In this document: positions 1 through 9,458 of the stretch, one piece after another | Layout: every line of letters begins with the position of its first letter | Numbering within the stretch: position 1 is the stretch's first letter | Origin: Marinomonas gallaica | Lineage (GTDB): Bacteria > Pseudomonadota > Gammaproteobacteria > Pseudomonadales > Marinomonadaceae | Length of the DNA: 48,953 bases | Assembly (NCBI RefSeq): GCF_001639745.1 | Contig: NZ_LTAX01000024.1 | Location: forward strand, 1-48,953 | Reading direction: 5' to 3' | Program-made: the position numbers and the translations under genes | Notes under the pieces: model-generated | Told to the model about the DNA's origin: nothing | The model's input: only the letters and a program-made list of their open reading frames with translations | The model's database searches: none

Positions 1-121
1 GCCTAGTAGGCCCCGCATGGTAAAGCAATCAAAGACGAGGTATCCAGTATCTCGTAATGCTGTTTCGCTTAAGTGAATAGCATTAGGCTTAATCGCCCCA
101 TTTATCAAAACTAGGATTTGG

Positions 122-1174
122 TTATTTTACCATCACGCAAACCGTAATTTCTTCTCGGTCATGATATAGATGCTTATACTGCATCTCATATCTCAACCCC
201 TGCTGCTTCAATTGACTAGCAATAAGCTCAAAACACTGAACTACTTCCTGATATCGTTTCTTCATTGGCAGCTTCAAATTGAAGATGGCGCGCTGAGTCC
301 ACCCCTCACATAACCATTTCGCCATGAGTTCCGCCACTAAAATAGGGCGTTCAACCATGTCACATACCAACCAGTCAACTTTTCCTGGCGGCTTAAACTT
401 AAAGCCATCTTCAGTCATATGCGACACCAGTCCAGTATTCATTAACTCCTTCTGCATCGGCCCATTATCAACCGCATAGGTATGAATACCTCTGATGACA
501 AACTGGTATGTCCACCCTCCTGGCGCAGCCCCCAAATCTACAGCATGCATGCCTTCGTAAAGGTCTCTTTCTCGTCTTTGTTCTGGCACAAACTGCAGCA
601 GAGCTTCTTCTAATTTCAAAGTTGAACGAGAAGGCCCCTTAGATGGGAAGCGCAATCGACGAATACCTGATAAAAATTCAGATCGACAAGATTGATAACT
701 GACACCTAGGTAGGCTTGGTTCCCCTCCATAAAAAAGACATGATGACGAATACCTACTGCTTTTTTACGCAGCAATCCCGCTTTTTTCCAAGCACCCATC
801 AACGGTTTTTCAATCTTTTTTATCAAACCTGCTAATGCTTTAGCTTCGTTCGTATCCGCGGTTTCAAACCACATATCTTCTGCAAGAGGAAGCTCTCGTG
901 CCGCCTCTAGAAGTGCCTGTACCCGACCACCCTTTTCGAAATCAATCACATCATTAACCGCAATAATTTGACGCGCAAAGATTAGATGATTAAATGACAG
1001 AGATTGAATTAACGCTTCTCCACCTTGGTCATCGCCTGTGTTATACAACACATAACCTGAGTTTTCAGCGGGAACGCCGTAGCCATAAAAGCCATGCTCA
1101 GATGCTTTATCTGAAATTTCTGCTAGAGCGTCTCGTTCAAACCCTGGACGACAATATATTAAAACGTTTTTCAT
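122..1174 (-). CDS. rlmM: 23S rRNA (cytidine-2498-2'-O)-methyltransferase RlmM
   Basis: This enzyme 2'-O-methylates C2498 of 23S rRNA using S-adenosylmethionine in the cytoplasm. The protein has 350 residues, close to the usual length of about 360. An N-terminal THUMP-like region is followed by a Rossmann methyltransferase domain. The SAM-binding motif AVDLGAAPGGWTYQF lies at residues 211-225, and a VCDMVERP motif follows at about 268-275. The N-terminus MKNVLIYCRPGFERDALAEI is typical of RlmM. The ATG lies 2 bases past the stop of the upstream pseudouridine synthase gene, so the two are probably cotranscribed. The ribosome-binding site is weak, as expected for a translationally coupled gene. 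The assignment is secure from the motifs. Confidence 0.95.
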   Translation of the reverse strand: MKNVLIYCRPGFERDALAEISDKASEHGFYGYGVPAENSGYVLYNTGDDQGGEALIQSLSFNHLIFARQIIAVNDVIDFEKGGRVQALLEAARELPLAEDMWFETADTNEAKALAGLIKKIEKPLMGAWKKAGLLRKKAVGIRHHVFFMEGNQAYLGVSYQSCRSEFLSGIRRLRFPSKGPSRSTLKLEEALLQFVPEQRRERDLYEGMHAVDLGAAPGGWTYQFVIRGIHTYAVDNGPMQKELMNTGLVSHMTEDGFKFKPPGKVDWLVCDMVERPILVAELMAKWLCEGWTQRAIFNLKLPMKKRYQEVVQCFELIASQLKQQGLRYEMQYKHLYHDREEITVCVMVK

Positions 1175-1176
1175 AG

Positions 1177-1872
1177 TTACAAGATGGTTTTCTTAGGAAT
1201 CGTGAATTTAGGCCATGACAAAGATGGCTCGAAAAAATATTGTTGATATAACGACCGGATCGAGTCCGGAAAGTGTTCGCCTTCTTTAGGCCAACTTTCA
1301 AAATACATAGGCTCTCCTTGCCACTCAAACGCAAGGGAGTAGGCATGTAAATAGCCACGATCTGATACTTCGCCACTATAACGCTCATCACCTAAAATTG
1401 CCGCGCCAATGCTTTTTAGCGCAACACGAATTTGATGTGTTTTACCCGTCAATGGACGTATCCAAAAATAACGTTTACCAGATTCAGAAAAGCTAAAAAA
1501 CTGAGTAACAGCAAGATTGTCACCTTGAGCAGAAAGCTTCCATTGACCACGCCGGCTCGGCAACATTGAGCCTGAAATAGTCCCCTGCTTCTTCTTCGGC
1601 TTATTGACTGAAACAGCAATATACCTTTTTTCTAAGGCATGCTGCGCGAACAAATCACCAAAGACCGCCGCTGCCGTTTTATTGGTTGCAAACAGAATTA
1701 AGCCTGACGTCATCTTATCCAGCCGATGCAGTGGGTAAAATGTCTGCTCCGGATAGGTTTGGTTTAACCGTTCAGCAAACCCCATGCCGTCCTCTGAATG
1801 AAAACTCTCATCAGCCGGCTTAACCACTACCCAGAAATCATCGTGCTTCAACACGACTTCTATTGGATCCAT
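1177..1872 (-). CDS. RluA-family pseudouridine synthase
   Basis: This enzyme isomerises uridine to pseudouridine in rRNA or tRNA. Its exact target base cannot be read from the sequence. The protein has 231 residues and no S4 domain. The catalytic block HRLDKMTSG carries the conserved RLD aspartate, and the later PLTGKTHQIRVAL block is the second RluA hallmark. It resembles the short TIGR01621-type RluA proteins of marine gammaproteobacteria. It sits directly upstream of rlmM, which makes this a small RNA-modification operon. The ATG at 1872 is preceded at 17 bases by the stop of the diguanylate cyclase gene. Confidence 0.9.
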   Translation of the reverse strand: MDPIEVVLKHDDFWVVVKPADESFHSEDGMGFAERLNQTYPEQTFYPLHRLDKMTSGLILFATNKTAAAVFGDLFAQHALEKRYIAVSVNKPKKKQGTISGSMLPSRRGQWKLSAQGDNLAVTQFFSFSESGKRYFWIRPLTGKTHQIRVALKSIGAAILGDERYSGEVSDRGYLHAYSLAFEWQGEPMYFESWPKEGEHFPDSIRSLYQQYFFEPSLSWPKFTIPKKTIL

Positions 1873-1889
1873 TATGTCTAGCTCACTTA

Positions 1890-2981
1890 TTAACTTACGT
1901 TGATTTCAACGCGGTTACGGCCATTGTTTTTTGCCATGTATAACGCTTCATCTGCACGCGCCAAGATTTGCTCGTAACGTGCCGTATCATCTGTAATTTC
2001 AGCTACACCAATGCTAGTTGTGACATGTATCGGTGCTACATGCCCCTCGATTTGAATCGCCAAATCCGCAATTTGTATTCTTAAATGCTCCATCACACTG
2101 ACTGCATCTTTTATACGAGTATTAGGCATAACAATGACAAACTCTTCACCGCCATAACGACCAACCCAATCTCCCCGCCGTGCATTATTAGCCATGACTC
2201 GCGCGAAGCTTTTCAAAACAGTGTCACCTGCTTCGTGACCAAAACGATCATTGATATTTTTAAAATGATCTAAATCTAGAATAGCAAAACAGCAGCGTTG
2301 ATTATTGATAATCGAATCAGCAAACACATTAACAGCTTCTGCCAAAACCTTGCGACGATTACTGAGTTTGGTTAGATCATCTACTTCAGCAAGATTACGA
2401 AGATGCTCATTGAGCCTCCGCAACTTGGTCACAACCACTCCAGCAATCAAAACAATCAAAGTACAAGATGCCGTAAATGTACACAGCGCTATCAGCAAGC
2501 GTGCATCCATAGATACGTATTGGGTGGTGGTGGGCGCAAATAATTTAATAAAGGCAAAGGTCACTAACGCAAAAAAGCAAACCAGCAATTGAGCTTTACC
2601 GCCCTCTACTCGAAACCCAGTGACCGAGTAAGCAGCCAATACCACTAGCAACCACATAAAATGACTGTCTGAGCCGTAAAACAAAAAAGTACAAAAAACA
2701 ATATACGTCGCACAAGCGACTGGAAACAGTAATCTTGATGTACGGGAATAACCTTTAATAGACAGCACAAAACCCATTAAAGAAACAGCCGCGCCGAGAA
2801 AATGAACCGTAGATTCAATAACCCAGTCGTTAACCATGAAAACGATAGCTGACAACAACCCAACGATCATGGAAAACAAATAGGTTATGTTAACCACTTG
2901 CTTGCGATTCAAATCGACATCAATACTATTTATAGCACTGAGCTCAGCAAGCCTTGCAAAATACTTCTTCAACAGAGACAA
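1890..2981 (-). CDS. membrane-anchored GGDEF diguanylate cyclase
   Basis: This protein should make cyclic di-GMP from two GTP. It has 363 residues. Roughly six hydrophobic segments lie between residues 30 and 185, followed by a GGDEF domain at about 198-360. The active-site motif is intact as RYGGEEF. An RxxD-type product-inhibition site (RRGD) sits five residues upstream, so both catalysis and feedback inhibition look possible. No recognisable ligand-binding sensor domain is visible, so the membrane segments themselves are the likely input. The start is a TTG at 2981, with AGGA about 9 bases upstream. It lies 17 bases ahead of the pseudouridine synthase gene and may be the first gene of that operon. 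Confidence 0.9.
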   Translation of the reverse strand: MSLLKKYFARLAELSAINSIDVDLNRKQVVNITYLFSMIVGLLSAIVFMVNDWVIESTVHFLGAAVSLMGFVLSIKGYSRTSRLLFPVACATYIVFCTFLFYGSDSHFMWLLVVLAAYSVTGFRVEGGKAQLLVCFFALVTFAFIKLFAPTTTQYVSMDARLLIALCTFTASCTLIVLIAGVVVTKLRRLNEHLRNLAEVDDLTKLSNRRKVLAEAVNVFADSIINNQRCCFAILDLDHFKNINDRFGHEAGDTVLKSFARVMANNARRGDWVGRYGGEEFVIVMPNTRIKDAVSVMEHLRIQIADLAIQIEGHVAPIHVTTSIGVAEITDDTARYEQILARADEALYMAKNNGRNRVEINVS

Positions 2982-3404
2982 AATTTGTCCTATTAGACAA
3001 CGGTCATAGCGCTAGAAATCAAAAAATTGGGAGCCAAAATCCAGAACCCATTTTACACGAGCTAACGGCACTCGCCTACGTCTAATTCTGGACCGATCGG
3101 TCAATACAGGCACCAATATAGCGCAATATTGACCATAAAATCAGGAATAATGCATTTCAAACAGAAATAATCCACACCAACAAAGCTGACCGTGCAGACA
3201 AACAAGTCAAAATTGCGTATTCTTCGCGACTTATTACAGCCTTTCGGTTAATGACGCTGTATTGGCACAATTATTGATTGCAAAACATTCGACTAACTCA
3301 GTACCTACTCAGTATAAGTCGGAAAAGGAAAGCCAAAAGCCAAGCACGGCGAAAAAGAAGCGTATCCAAAAACGCTTAACATCCAATCACATAGAGAATT
3401 AACG
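2982..3404. other. intergenic region between divergent genes
   Basis: This 423-base gap must hold the divergent promoters of the diguanylate cyclase gene and the BMP-type ABC operon. I see no gene in it. The one clear structural element is a perfect 12-base palindrome at 3091-3102, described separately. No convincing sigma-70 pair could be chosen by eye. Confidence 0.5.
3091..3102. promoter_or_regulatory. 12-bp perfect palindrome, possible operator
   Basis: The sequence GACCGATCGGTC is its own reverse complement. It lies in the divergent gap about 110 bases upstream of the diguanylate cyclase start and about 300 bases upstream of the ABC operon. Its form (ACCGATCGGT core) resembles TetR-family half-site arrangements, but no such regulator gene is nearby. 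The operator role is inferred only from symmetry and position. Confidence 0.25.
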
Positions 3405-4964
3405 GTGTCGGAAACATTGAAAAACCAGAGCTCTAGCCCGCGTCTAGAACTACTGAATATCACTAAACAGTACCCCGGATGTCTAGCCAATGATCAAATT
3501 TGCATGCGCCTGATGCCAGGTGAAATACATGCATTATTGGGAGAAAATGGCGCAGGCAAAAGTACATTAGTAAAAACAATCTATGGCGTGGTTGCCCCAG
3601 ACTCTGGTCAGATCCTTTGGGATGGTCACGAAGTAGAGATCAAGTCTCCTTCTAAGGCCCGTGACTTAGGCATTGGCATGGTGTTCCAACATTTCTCATT
3701 ATTTGAAACGCTCACTGTCGCGCAAAACATAGAGCTGTGTTTAAGTCGATCGCAATTGCATTCAATCGGTGACTTAGCTGAACGTATTCGAGACCTATCT
3801 GCAACCTACGGTCTTAATGTTGATCCAGACAGATTCGTCCATTCCCTTTCGATTGGAGAGCGCCAACGTGTCGAAATCATGCGTTGTCTGGTTCAATCGG
3901 TAAAGCTTCTGATTCTTGATGAGCCCACTTCAGTATTAACACCGCAAGAAGTTGCTGGGTTATTCACCGTTTTGAGAAAACTCTCTTCTGAAGGCTGTAG
4001 TATTTTATTTATTTCTCACAAACTTCATGAAGTGACGGAAATTTGTCATAACGCCACAATTCTTCGTGGCGGCAAATTCGTGGGCGATTGTCAGCCAGCC
4101 AACGAAACCCCTGCCACGATCGCTAAAATGATGGTAGGCGACCTCGCTGAACAAGATGCTGGCTATGAGAAAGCGTTCGGTGAAAACATTGTCTTTACTG
4201 CAAAGAACCTCTCTTTAGCCGCTAAACACCCTTTCGGCACCACCTTAAAACAGATTAACTTTGAGCTGTACAAAGGTGAAATTCTTGGCATTGCGGGTGT
4301 TGCGGGTAACGGGCAAGAAGAACTGATGTCGATCATCAGCGGAGAAGACAGTCGTACTCTTAAAAACACATTAATACTTGATGGCCGTGACATTGGCACT
4401 CAATCTGCTGGTCTACGCCGACGTAACGGACTGGCTTATGTGCCAGAAGAACGCTTGGGGCGAGGCGCTGTTCCTGAAATGAGCTTATCCGAAAACACAT
4501 TGCTGACACACAGCCGTGGTTTTGTACAATCCGGCCTTGTGAACTGGAAAGCCGTAAAAGAGTACGCCAAAAGCCTTATCTCCCAGTACAGCGTTAAATG
4601 TCATGGTGAGTTTTCTGAAGCTAAAAGCTTAAGCGGTGGTAACCTACAGAAATTCATTATGGGACGTGAAATTGGCCAAAATCCAAAAGTACTCATCTGT
4701 GCTCACCCCACATGGGGGGTCGATGTTGGTGCCGCTCTTGCTATCCATCAAGCGTTATTGCAACTTCGAGATCAAGGTGCCGCAATTTTATTAATTTCAG
4801 AAGATATTGATGAGCTTTTCTTGCTAGCAGACCGTATGGCTGCTGTGTGCGACGGTCACCTTTCTCCCGTTGTTCGTGCTGAAGAAACGTCTATAGATCA
4901 AATAGGTCAATGGATGGCAGGTACCTTCATTAATGAATCAGAGCAACAGGAGGCACTCGCATGA
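3405..4964 (+). CDS. BMP-type ABC importer, ATP-binding protein (double ATPase)
   Basis: This is the cytoplasmic ATPase of a sugar/nucleoside-type importer, with two ABC domains fused in 519 residues. The first domain has Walker A GENGAGKST at 46-54, signature LSIGERQR and Walker B LLILDEPTS. The second has the degenerate Walker A GVAGNGQEE and signature LSGGNLQKF, the usual asymmetry of RbsA/NupO-like proteins. The start is GTG at 3405 with a weak GAG upstream. The stop overlaps the next gene by 4 bases (ATGA). Three downstream genes on the same strand complete the importer: two permeases and a BMP substrate-binding protein. That family generally carries nucleosides or purines. Confidence 0.92.
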   Translation: MSETLKNQSSSPRLELLNITKQYPGCLANDQICMRLMPGEIHALLGENGAGKSTLVKTIYGVVAPDSGQILWDGHEVEIKSPSKARDLGIGMVFQHFSLFETLTVAQNIELCLSRSQLHSIGDLAERIRDLSATYGLNVDPDRFVHSLSIGERQRVEIMRCLVQSVKLLILDEPTSVLTPQEVAGLFTVLRKLSSEGCSILFISHKLHEVTEICHNATILRGGKFVGDCQPANETPATIAKMMVGDLAEQDAGYEKAFGENIVFTAKNLSLAAKHPFGTTLKQINFELYKGEILGIAGVAGNGQEELMSIISGEDSRTLKNTLILDGRDIGTQSAGLRRRNGLAYVPEERLGRGAVPEMSLSENTLLTHSRGFVQSGLVNWKAVKEYAKSLISQYSVKCHGEFSEAKSLSGGNLQKFIMGREIGQNPKVLICAHPTWGVDVGAALAIHQALLQLRDQGAAILLISEDIDELFLLADRMAAVCDGHLSPVVRAEETSIDQIGQWMAGTFINESEQQEALA

Positions 4965-6028
4965 TCCAAGTGCAAGCACGAACAGAACCCAGCACGCTAA
5001 TGACGTTTGCATCGCCTTTTTTAGCCATTGTACTCACGTTAATCTTTGGCTCTCTGCTGTTTACGGCTCTCGACAAAGATCCATTACAAGCACTGCATGT
5101 ACTGCTAATACTACCATTATCAGACGCTTATAATATCAGTGAAATGCTGGTTAAAATGGGGCCATTGTTGCTGTGCGCCGTCGGTTTAGCTCTGTGTTAT
5201 CGCGCCAATATGTGGAACATTGGTGCTGAAGGCCAACTGTTGGCGGGCGCACTTGGAGGCAGTACTGTTGCCCTAATGTTCGTCGACTCGAATTCTGCTT
5301 TTGCGATGCCTCTCACTTTATTGGGTGGCATCGTCTCTGGCATGGCTTGGGCAGGCATCGCTACTCTCCTCAAGGTAAAGTTTAACTCTAACTTAATCCT
5401 TACGACCATAATGCTAAACTATATTGCATTGTACTTGTTAATTTGGGCGGTTCATGGGCCATTACGCGATCCGGAAGGCTTTGGTTTTCCAGAGTCAGCG
5501 CTGTTCTCAGATGCCACCTTACTACCTGTACTCTCAGACAGCGGACGCGTGCATCTTGGCGTCGTCTTCGCCATTGTACTGGCACTATTCGCTTGGTTTT
5601 TGCTGGCCAAAACACATCTTGGATTTAAGATTCGTGTCTACGGTGCCGATGAACCTGCCGCGATCTATGCAGGTTACAATGCAAAGGCAATTAGCTGGTT
5701 TGTTATGCTGTTTGCAGGTGCCCTAGCCGGATTGGCAGGCGTATCCGAAGTAGCGGGGCCTATTGGCCAGCTTACGCCAAATATCTCCCCGGGGTACGGT
5801 TATTCCGCTATTATCGTTGCATATCTTGGTCGTCTTCATCCTGCAGGTGCCATTGTCGCAGCTATTTTCTTAGCTATTTTATATATGGGTGGAGACTTAG
5901 CTCAGATAGAAATGGGCATTCCTATTGCTGTCGTCGGCATGTTTCAAGGGATATTGTTGTTCTTTCTCTTGGCGTGTGATTTCTTCATTCGTTACCGCAT
6001 CGTACCTTTACGCGAAAAAATGGCTTAG
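4961..6028 (+). CDS. BMP-type ABC importer, permease 1
   Basis: This 355-residue, strongly hydrophobic protein has about eight to ten membrane segments. The central motif NIGAEGQLLAGAL and the later SPGYGYSAIIVAYLGRLHP block are typical of BPD_transp_2 (RbsC/YufP-like) permeases. It should form one half of the transmembrane channel with the next gene product. Its start overlaps the ATPase stop by ATGA, and AGGAGGC lies just upstream of the ATG. The substrate is inferred only from the family as nucleoside or purine. Confidence 0.9.
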   Translation: MIQVQARTEPSTLMTFASPFLAIVLTLIFGSLLFTALDKDPLQALHVLLILPLSDAYNISEMLVKMGPLLLCAVGLALCYRANMWNIGAEGQLLAGALGGSTVALMFVDSNSAFAMPLTLLGGIVSGMAWAGIATLLKVKFNSNLILTTIMLNYIALYLLIWAVHGPLRDPEGFGFPESALFSDATLLPVLSDSGRVHLGVVFAIVLALFAWFLLAKTHLGFKIRVYGADEPAAIYAGYNAKAISWFVMLFAGALAGLAGVSEVAGPIGQLTPNISPGYGYSAIIVAYLGRLHPAGAIVAAIFLAILYMGGDLAQIEMGIPIAVVGMFQGILLFFLLACDFFIRYRIVPLREKMA

Positions 6029-6037
6029 GAGCAAAAC

Positions 6038-6970
6038 GTGGATATTGATCTAATTACTCAAGTACTTTTTGCAGCCATTAAAACGGGCACCCCCCTTCTA
6101 TTTATTGCTTTAGGCGAGGCCATTTGTGAAAAAACAGGGGTCTTGAACTTAGGGCAGGAAGGTATGATGTTAATGGGCGCAGTGGTCGGTTTCATGGCCG
6201 CTTACGGCACTGGAAATGCAGGTTTCGGGCTGCTAGGAGCCATGATCATAGGCATGGTGATGAGCTTAATCTTTGGTTTCTTAGTGTTACATCTTGGCGC
6301 CAATCAAGTTGCAACAGGCTTGGCTCTGACCATTTTCGGCACAGGATTAAGCGCCTTCATCGGCTCAGGCGTTGTTGGTCAGACTATAACTGGCTTTCAA
6401 CCCTTGTCGATTCCAGTACTTTCAGATATACCCGTGCTAGGCAAAGTTCTATTTAGTCATGATGTGATGGTATACATTGCTGTCTTTCTTGCCATCATAA
6501 TTGCTTTTGTCGCAAACAAAACTCGATTAGGCCTAACGATTAAAGCCGTTGGTGAAAACCCAAATGCAGCCAACGCAATTGGCATTAAAGTGCTGCGAGT
6601 TCGCTATCTTGCCGTCATGTTTGGTGGCGCTATGGCTGGTTTAGGCGGCGCCTATATGTCACTGGTATACACCCCTATGTGGGTTGAAAATATGACGGCT
6701 GGGCGAGGTTGGATCGCGTTAGCACTCGTCGTATTTGCTTCATGGCGAATTGGTAATATTGTATTGGGTGCTTATCTATTTGGGTTGGCAAGTATTATGC
6801 ACCTTGTTCTTCAAGGGATGGGTTGGTCTATTTCACCAAACTTATTGGCGATGTTGCCCTATGTGGCAACAATTATAGTCATGGTCATCATCAGTGCAGA
6901 TAAATATAAAGAAAAGTTACTCGCGCCGCGCTCTCTTGGTAAACCATTCGATCCTCGTCAAATGGCTTAG
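6038..6970 (+). CDS. BMP-type ABC importer, permease 2
   Basis: This 310-residue membrane protein of the BPD_transp_2 family is the likely heterodimer partner of the preceding permease. The motifs NLGQEGMMLMGA and AVGENPNAANAIGI match YufQ/NupQ-like permeases. The start is GTG at 6038, with AGGAG 9 bases upstream inside the short gap after permease 1. The gene is 51 bases ahead of the substrate-binding-protein start, in one operon. Confidence 0.9.
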   Translation: MDIDLITQVLFAAIKTGTPLLFIALGEAICEKTGVLNLGQEGMMLMGAVVGFMAAYGTGNAGFGLLGAMIIGMVMSLIFGFLVLHLGANQVATGLALTIFGTGLSAFIGSGVVGQTITGFQPLSIPVLSDIPVLGKVLFSHDVMVYIAVFLAIIIAFVANKTRLGLTIKAVGENPNAANAIGIKVLRVRYLAVMFGGAMAGLGGAYMSLVYTPMWVENMTAGRGWIALALVVFASWRIGNIVLGAYLFGLASIMHLVLQGMGWSISPNLLAMLPYVATIIVMVIISADKYKEKLLAPRSLGKPFDPRQMA

Positions 6971-7021
6971 TAGTTAATCATGTTTAATGTAGATCGCCTT
7001 CGGGCACAAAAGGAGCAAATA

Positions 7022-8092
7022 ATGAAACTAAAAAACTTACTTGTAGGCCTTGGCCTACTAGCGGGCGTTGCTGCTGCACAAGCTGCAGACGACCCATTTA
7101 AAGTTGGGTTTGTTTATGTCGGCCCAGTGGGCGACCTAGGTTGGAGTTATGAACACGACCGCGGCCGCAAAGAGCTTCAAGAGTTCTTCGGTGACAAAGT
7201 GGAAACAACCTATGTAGAAAACGTACCAGAAGGTGCAGATGCTCAGCGAGTCATCACTCAGCTTGCAAAAGCAGGTAATGACCTGATTTTCTCCACGTCT
7301 TTTGGTTTCATGAATCCTACGTTAAAAGTTGCAAAACGCTTTCCTAACGTCACCTTCGAACATGCAACAGGCTACAAACGCTCTAAAAATATGGGCACAT
7401 ACGTACTTCGCACTTATGAAGGTCGTTACGTATCAGGGGTTGCTGCTGGCATGCTAACCAAGTCCAATACCATTGGCTACATTGGATCCTTCCCTATCCC
7501 TGAAGTTATTCGTGACATTAACGCTTCTTACATGGCGGCGAAAAGCGTCAACCCTGAAGTCACTATGAAAATCGTTTGGGTGAATTCTTGGTATGATCCA
7601 GGCAAAGAAACAGATGCAGCCAACGCTCTGATGGACCAAGGTGTGGATGTATTACTGCAGCATACTGATAGCCCAGCTCCTCTGATTGCTGCAGAAAAGC
7701 GCGGTGCGCGCGCTATTGGACAAGCATCGGATCAAAGCAGCTTCGCCCCGAATGCGCACGTTTTCTCTGTACGTGATGACTGGGCTCCCTACTACATCAA
7801 AATTACTCAAGAAGTCATGGATGGCACGTATGAACCAAAAGACTTCTGGGGTGGTTTTCAAGAGGACATGCTTAGTCTAGCGTCTATCAATGACAACTTA
7901 CCGAAAGACGTTCGAGCTAAGATTGATGAAACATACGAGATGATCCACTCTGGCAAGTTTCACCCTTTCACAGGTCCCATCAAAGATAACAAAGGAAACC
8001 TTGTTGTTCCTGAAGGACATACCCTGAGCGATACAGAATTAGCTCAGGTAAATTGGTATGTAGAAGGCATTTCTGACGAGATTCCACGCTAA
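7022..8092 (+). CDS. BMP-family periplasmic substrate-binding protein
   Basis: This protein captures the ligand for the ABC importer encoded just upstream. I place the start at ATG 7022 rather than at an in-frame ATG 42 bases earlier. The later ATG has AGGAG 6 bases upstream and begins a clean signal peptide (MKLKNLLVGLGLL, with cleavage after AQA). The mature protein has the BMP/PnrA fold hallmarks VGFVYVGPVGDLGWS and EGRYVSGVAAGML. It has no lipobox cysteine, unlike the lipoprotein BMP proteins of spirochaetes and Gram-positives, so it should be free in the periplasm. The ligand is probably a purine nucleoside or base by family, but this is unproven. Confidence 0.9.
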   Translation: MKLKNLLVGLGLLAGVAAAQAADDPFKVGFVYVGPVGDLGWSYEHDRGRKELQEFFGDKVETTYVENVPEGADAQRVITQLAKAGNDLIFSTSFGFMNPTLKVAKRFPNVTFEHATGYKRSKNMGTYVLRTYEGRYVSGVAAGMLTKSNTIGYIGSFPIPEVIRDINASYMAAKSVNPEVTMKIVWVNSWYDPGKETDAANALMDQGVDVLLQHTDSPAPLIAAEKRGARAIGQASDQSSFAPNAHVFSVRDDWAPYYIKITQEVMDGTYEPKDFWGGFQEDMLSLASINDNLPKDVRAKIDETYEMIHSGKFHPFTGPIKDNKGNLVVPEGHTLSDTELAQVNWYVEGISDEIPR

Positions 8093-8118
8093 TCACGGTC
8101 TTTCCTTGTTTTTTACGC

Positions 8119-8152
8119 AATGGGTGATCTATATCGATCGCCCATTTTTTTA
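8119..8152 (+). terminator. rho-independent terminator of the ABC operon
   Basis: A 10-bp stem (8120-8129 with 8136-8145, one G-T wobble) with a 6-base loop is followed by a run of seven T. It lies 27 bases after the substrate-binding-protein stop. Confidence 0.85.
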
Positions 8153-8210
8153 ACTATCAGATATAGTCTGTAGTTGTTAGTATCAGTTAAACACATTGAA
8201 GAAAACATTT

Positions 8211-8570
8211 ATGACTATTGATAATACAAGCTTTTTTAGAGAGACCAGTCAGAACCGTTACGATCTTTTTGTTGCTCACGTTAAAAGTGGCGGCACCTGT
8301 TACACCTTAGCGGACACGGAAGGCTGTTTGAACATCACTATTGGTAGTGAGCGAGTATTACCTGTTTGGCCAACGGAAGAAATGGCCAATGAATGGGCTA
8401 AATCGGATTATGAAGGCTTCAGCGCACTCGACATCAACAACGAGGCGTTCTTTGAAGTGTGGTTACCCGGCATGACAAATGATGGTGTAAGCGTTGGCGT
8501 AGCACCCAATATGGCCGGTGAAGGGATCGTACTGCAGGCGGCCGAGCTGCTTCATGACATCCAAGGCTAA
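8211..8570 (+). CDS. DUF2750 domain protein
   Basis: This is a 119-residue soluble protein of a family without assigned function. The block LPVWPTEEMANEWA followed by FFEVWLPGM is the DUF2750 pattern, in which a short N-terminal helix leads into a small alpha/beta domain. An in-frame TTG at 8196 is possible, but ATG 8211 fits the family start better. It is followed 13 bases later by the M48 protease gene. The pairing may be only positional. Confidence 0.75.
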   Translation: MTIDNTSFFRETSQNRYDLFVAHVKSGGTCYTLADTEGCLNITIGSERVLPVWPTEEMANEWAKSDYEGFSALDINNEAFFEVWLPGMTNDGVSVGVAPNMAGEGIVLQAAELLHDIQG

Positions 8571-8583
8571 CAAGGAGACTCAA

Positions 8584-9390
8584 TTGACAACGTCATTATT
8601 GCGTAGCTTAACTATTGGACTTATTAGCGCGTCGCTGGTTGCCTGCGCTACGTCCCCAACAGGCCGCAAGCAACTTGTATTGCTACCTGACAGTCAACTT
8701 AATGAAATGGGGGTGGCATCATTTACGGAAATGAAAGCGGAAACACCCAAATCAGAAAGCTCTCAAGCAACCCAAAAGGTTCAATGTGTTGCCGATCATA
8801 TCATCTCTGTATTGCCAGATGAATATCGCAAACAAGCTTGGGAAGTAGTGCTTTTTAATGACAAACAAGTCAACGCCTTTGCTTTACCAGGTTACAAAAT
8901 TGGGGTTTATACAGGGCTGCTTGAAGTCGCCGACAATCAGTCTCAGCTAGCGGCTGTTATCGGGCATGAAGTCGGACACGTATTAGCACGTCATGGTAAT
9001 GAACGTGTTTCAACTCAACTGGCAACCAATCAAGCTTTATCTGTGGGATACCAACTTGCTGGTGCAGATTCTGCAACAAAATCTCTCATATTTCAGGGAC
9101 TAGGCTTAGGGGCTCAATTCGGTATTATTTTACCATTTAGCCGAACTCATGAATCGGAGGCTGATTATATCGGTTTAGATTTAATGGCTAAAGCAGGCTT
9201 TGATCCAAGTGAGAGCGTGACGCTGTGGCAAAACATGGCTCAAAAAAGTGGCAACAGCACAACACCAGAATTCCTGTCCACGCACCCTTCTCCTCAGACA
9301 AGAATCCGCGATTTACAGCAAGCGATGCCTGCACCGCAAAAAGTCTATGCTTCATTAAAAGCGAATAACAAAACAGCTCGTTGCTATTAA
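8584..9390 (+). CDS. M48-family metalloprotease, outer-membrane lipoprotein type
   Basis: This is a periplasmic zinc protease related to LoiP/YcaL, which degrades misfolded envelope proteins. The zinc motif HEVGH lies in the block AAVIGHEVGHVLARHGNER, and the third ligand is in HESEADYIG. The open frame extends upstream into the DUF2750 gene, but TTG at 8584 is the better start. It has AGGAG 6 bases upstream and opens a lipoprotein signal whose lipobox is LVAC, giving a 268-residue precursor. The C-terminal FLSTHPSPQTRI block is also typical of the family. A bidirectional terminator follows. Confidence 0.9.
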   Translation: MTTSLLRSLTIGLISASLVACATSPTGRKQLVLLPDSQLNEMGVASFTEMKAETPKSESSQATQKVQCVADHIISVLPDEYRKQAWEVVLFNDKQVNAFALPGYKIGVYTGLLEVADNQSQLAAVIGHEVGHVLARHGNERVSTQLATNQALSVGYQLAGADSATKSLIFQGLGLGAQFGIILPFSRTHESEADYIGLDLMAKAGFDPSESVTLWQNMAQKSGNSTTPEFLSTHPSPQTRIRDLQQAMPAPQKVYASLKANNKTARCY

Positions 9391-9398
9391 ACGCATTT

Positions 9399-9436
9399 AA
9401 AAAGCTCTTAAACCTTCCACGGCTTAAGAGCTTTTT
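9399..9436. terminator. bidirectional terminator
   Basis: A 13-bp perfect stem (9399-9411 with 9424-9436) has flanking A and T runs on both strands. It separates the convergent protease and HiPIP genes and can serve both. Confidence 0.85.
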
Positions 9437-9458
9437 AATAACAGCTACTCAATCATCA

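Noticed and set aside
1..121. Minus-strand frame reading AIKPNAIHLSETALRDTGYLVFDCF out of the window edge
   Set aside because: Only about 40 codons are visible, with no ATG, no ribosome-binding site and no family that I can recognise. It could be the start of a gene outside the window, but this is not supportable.
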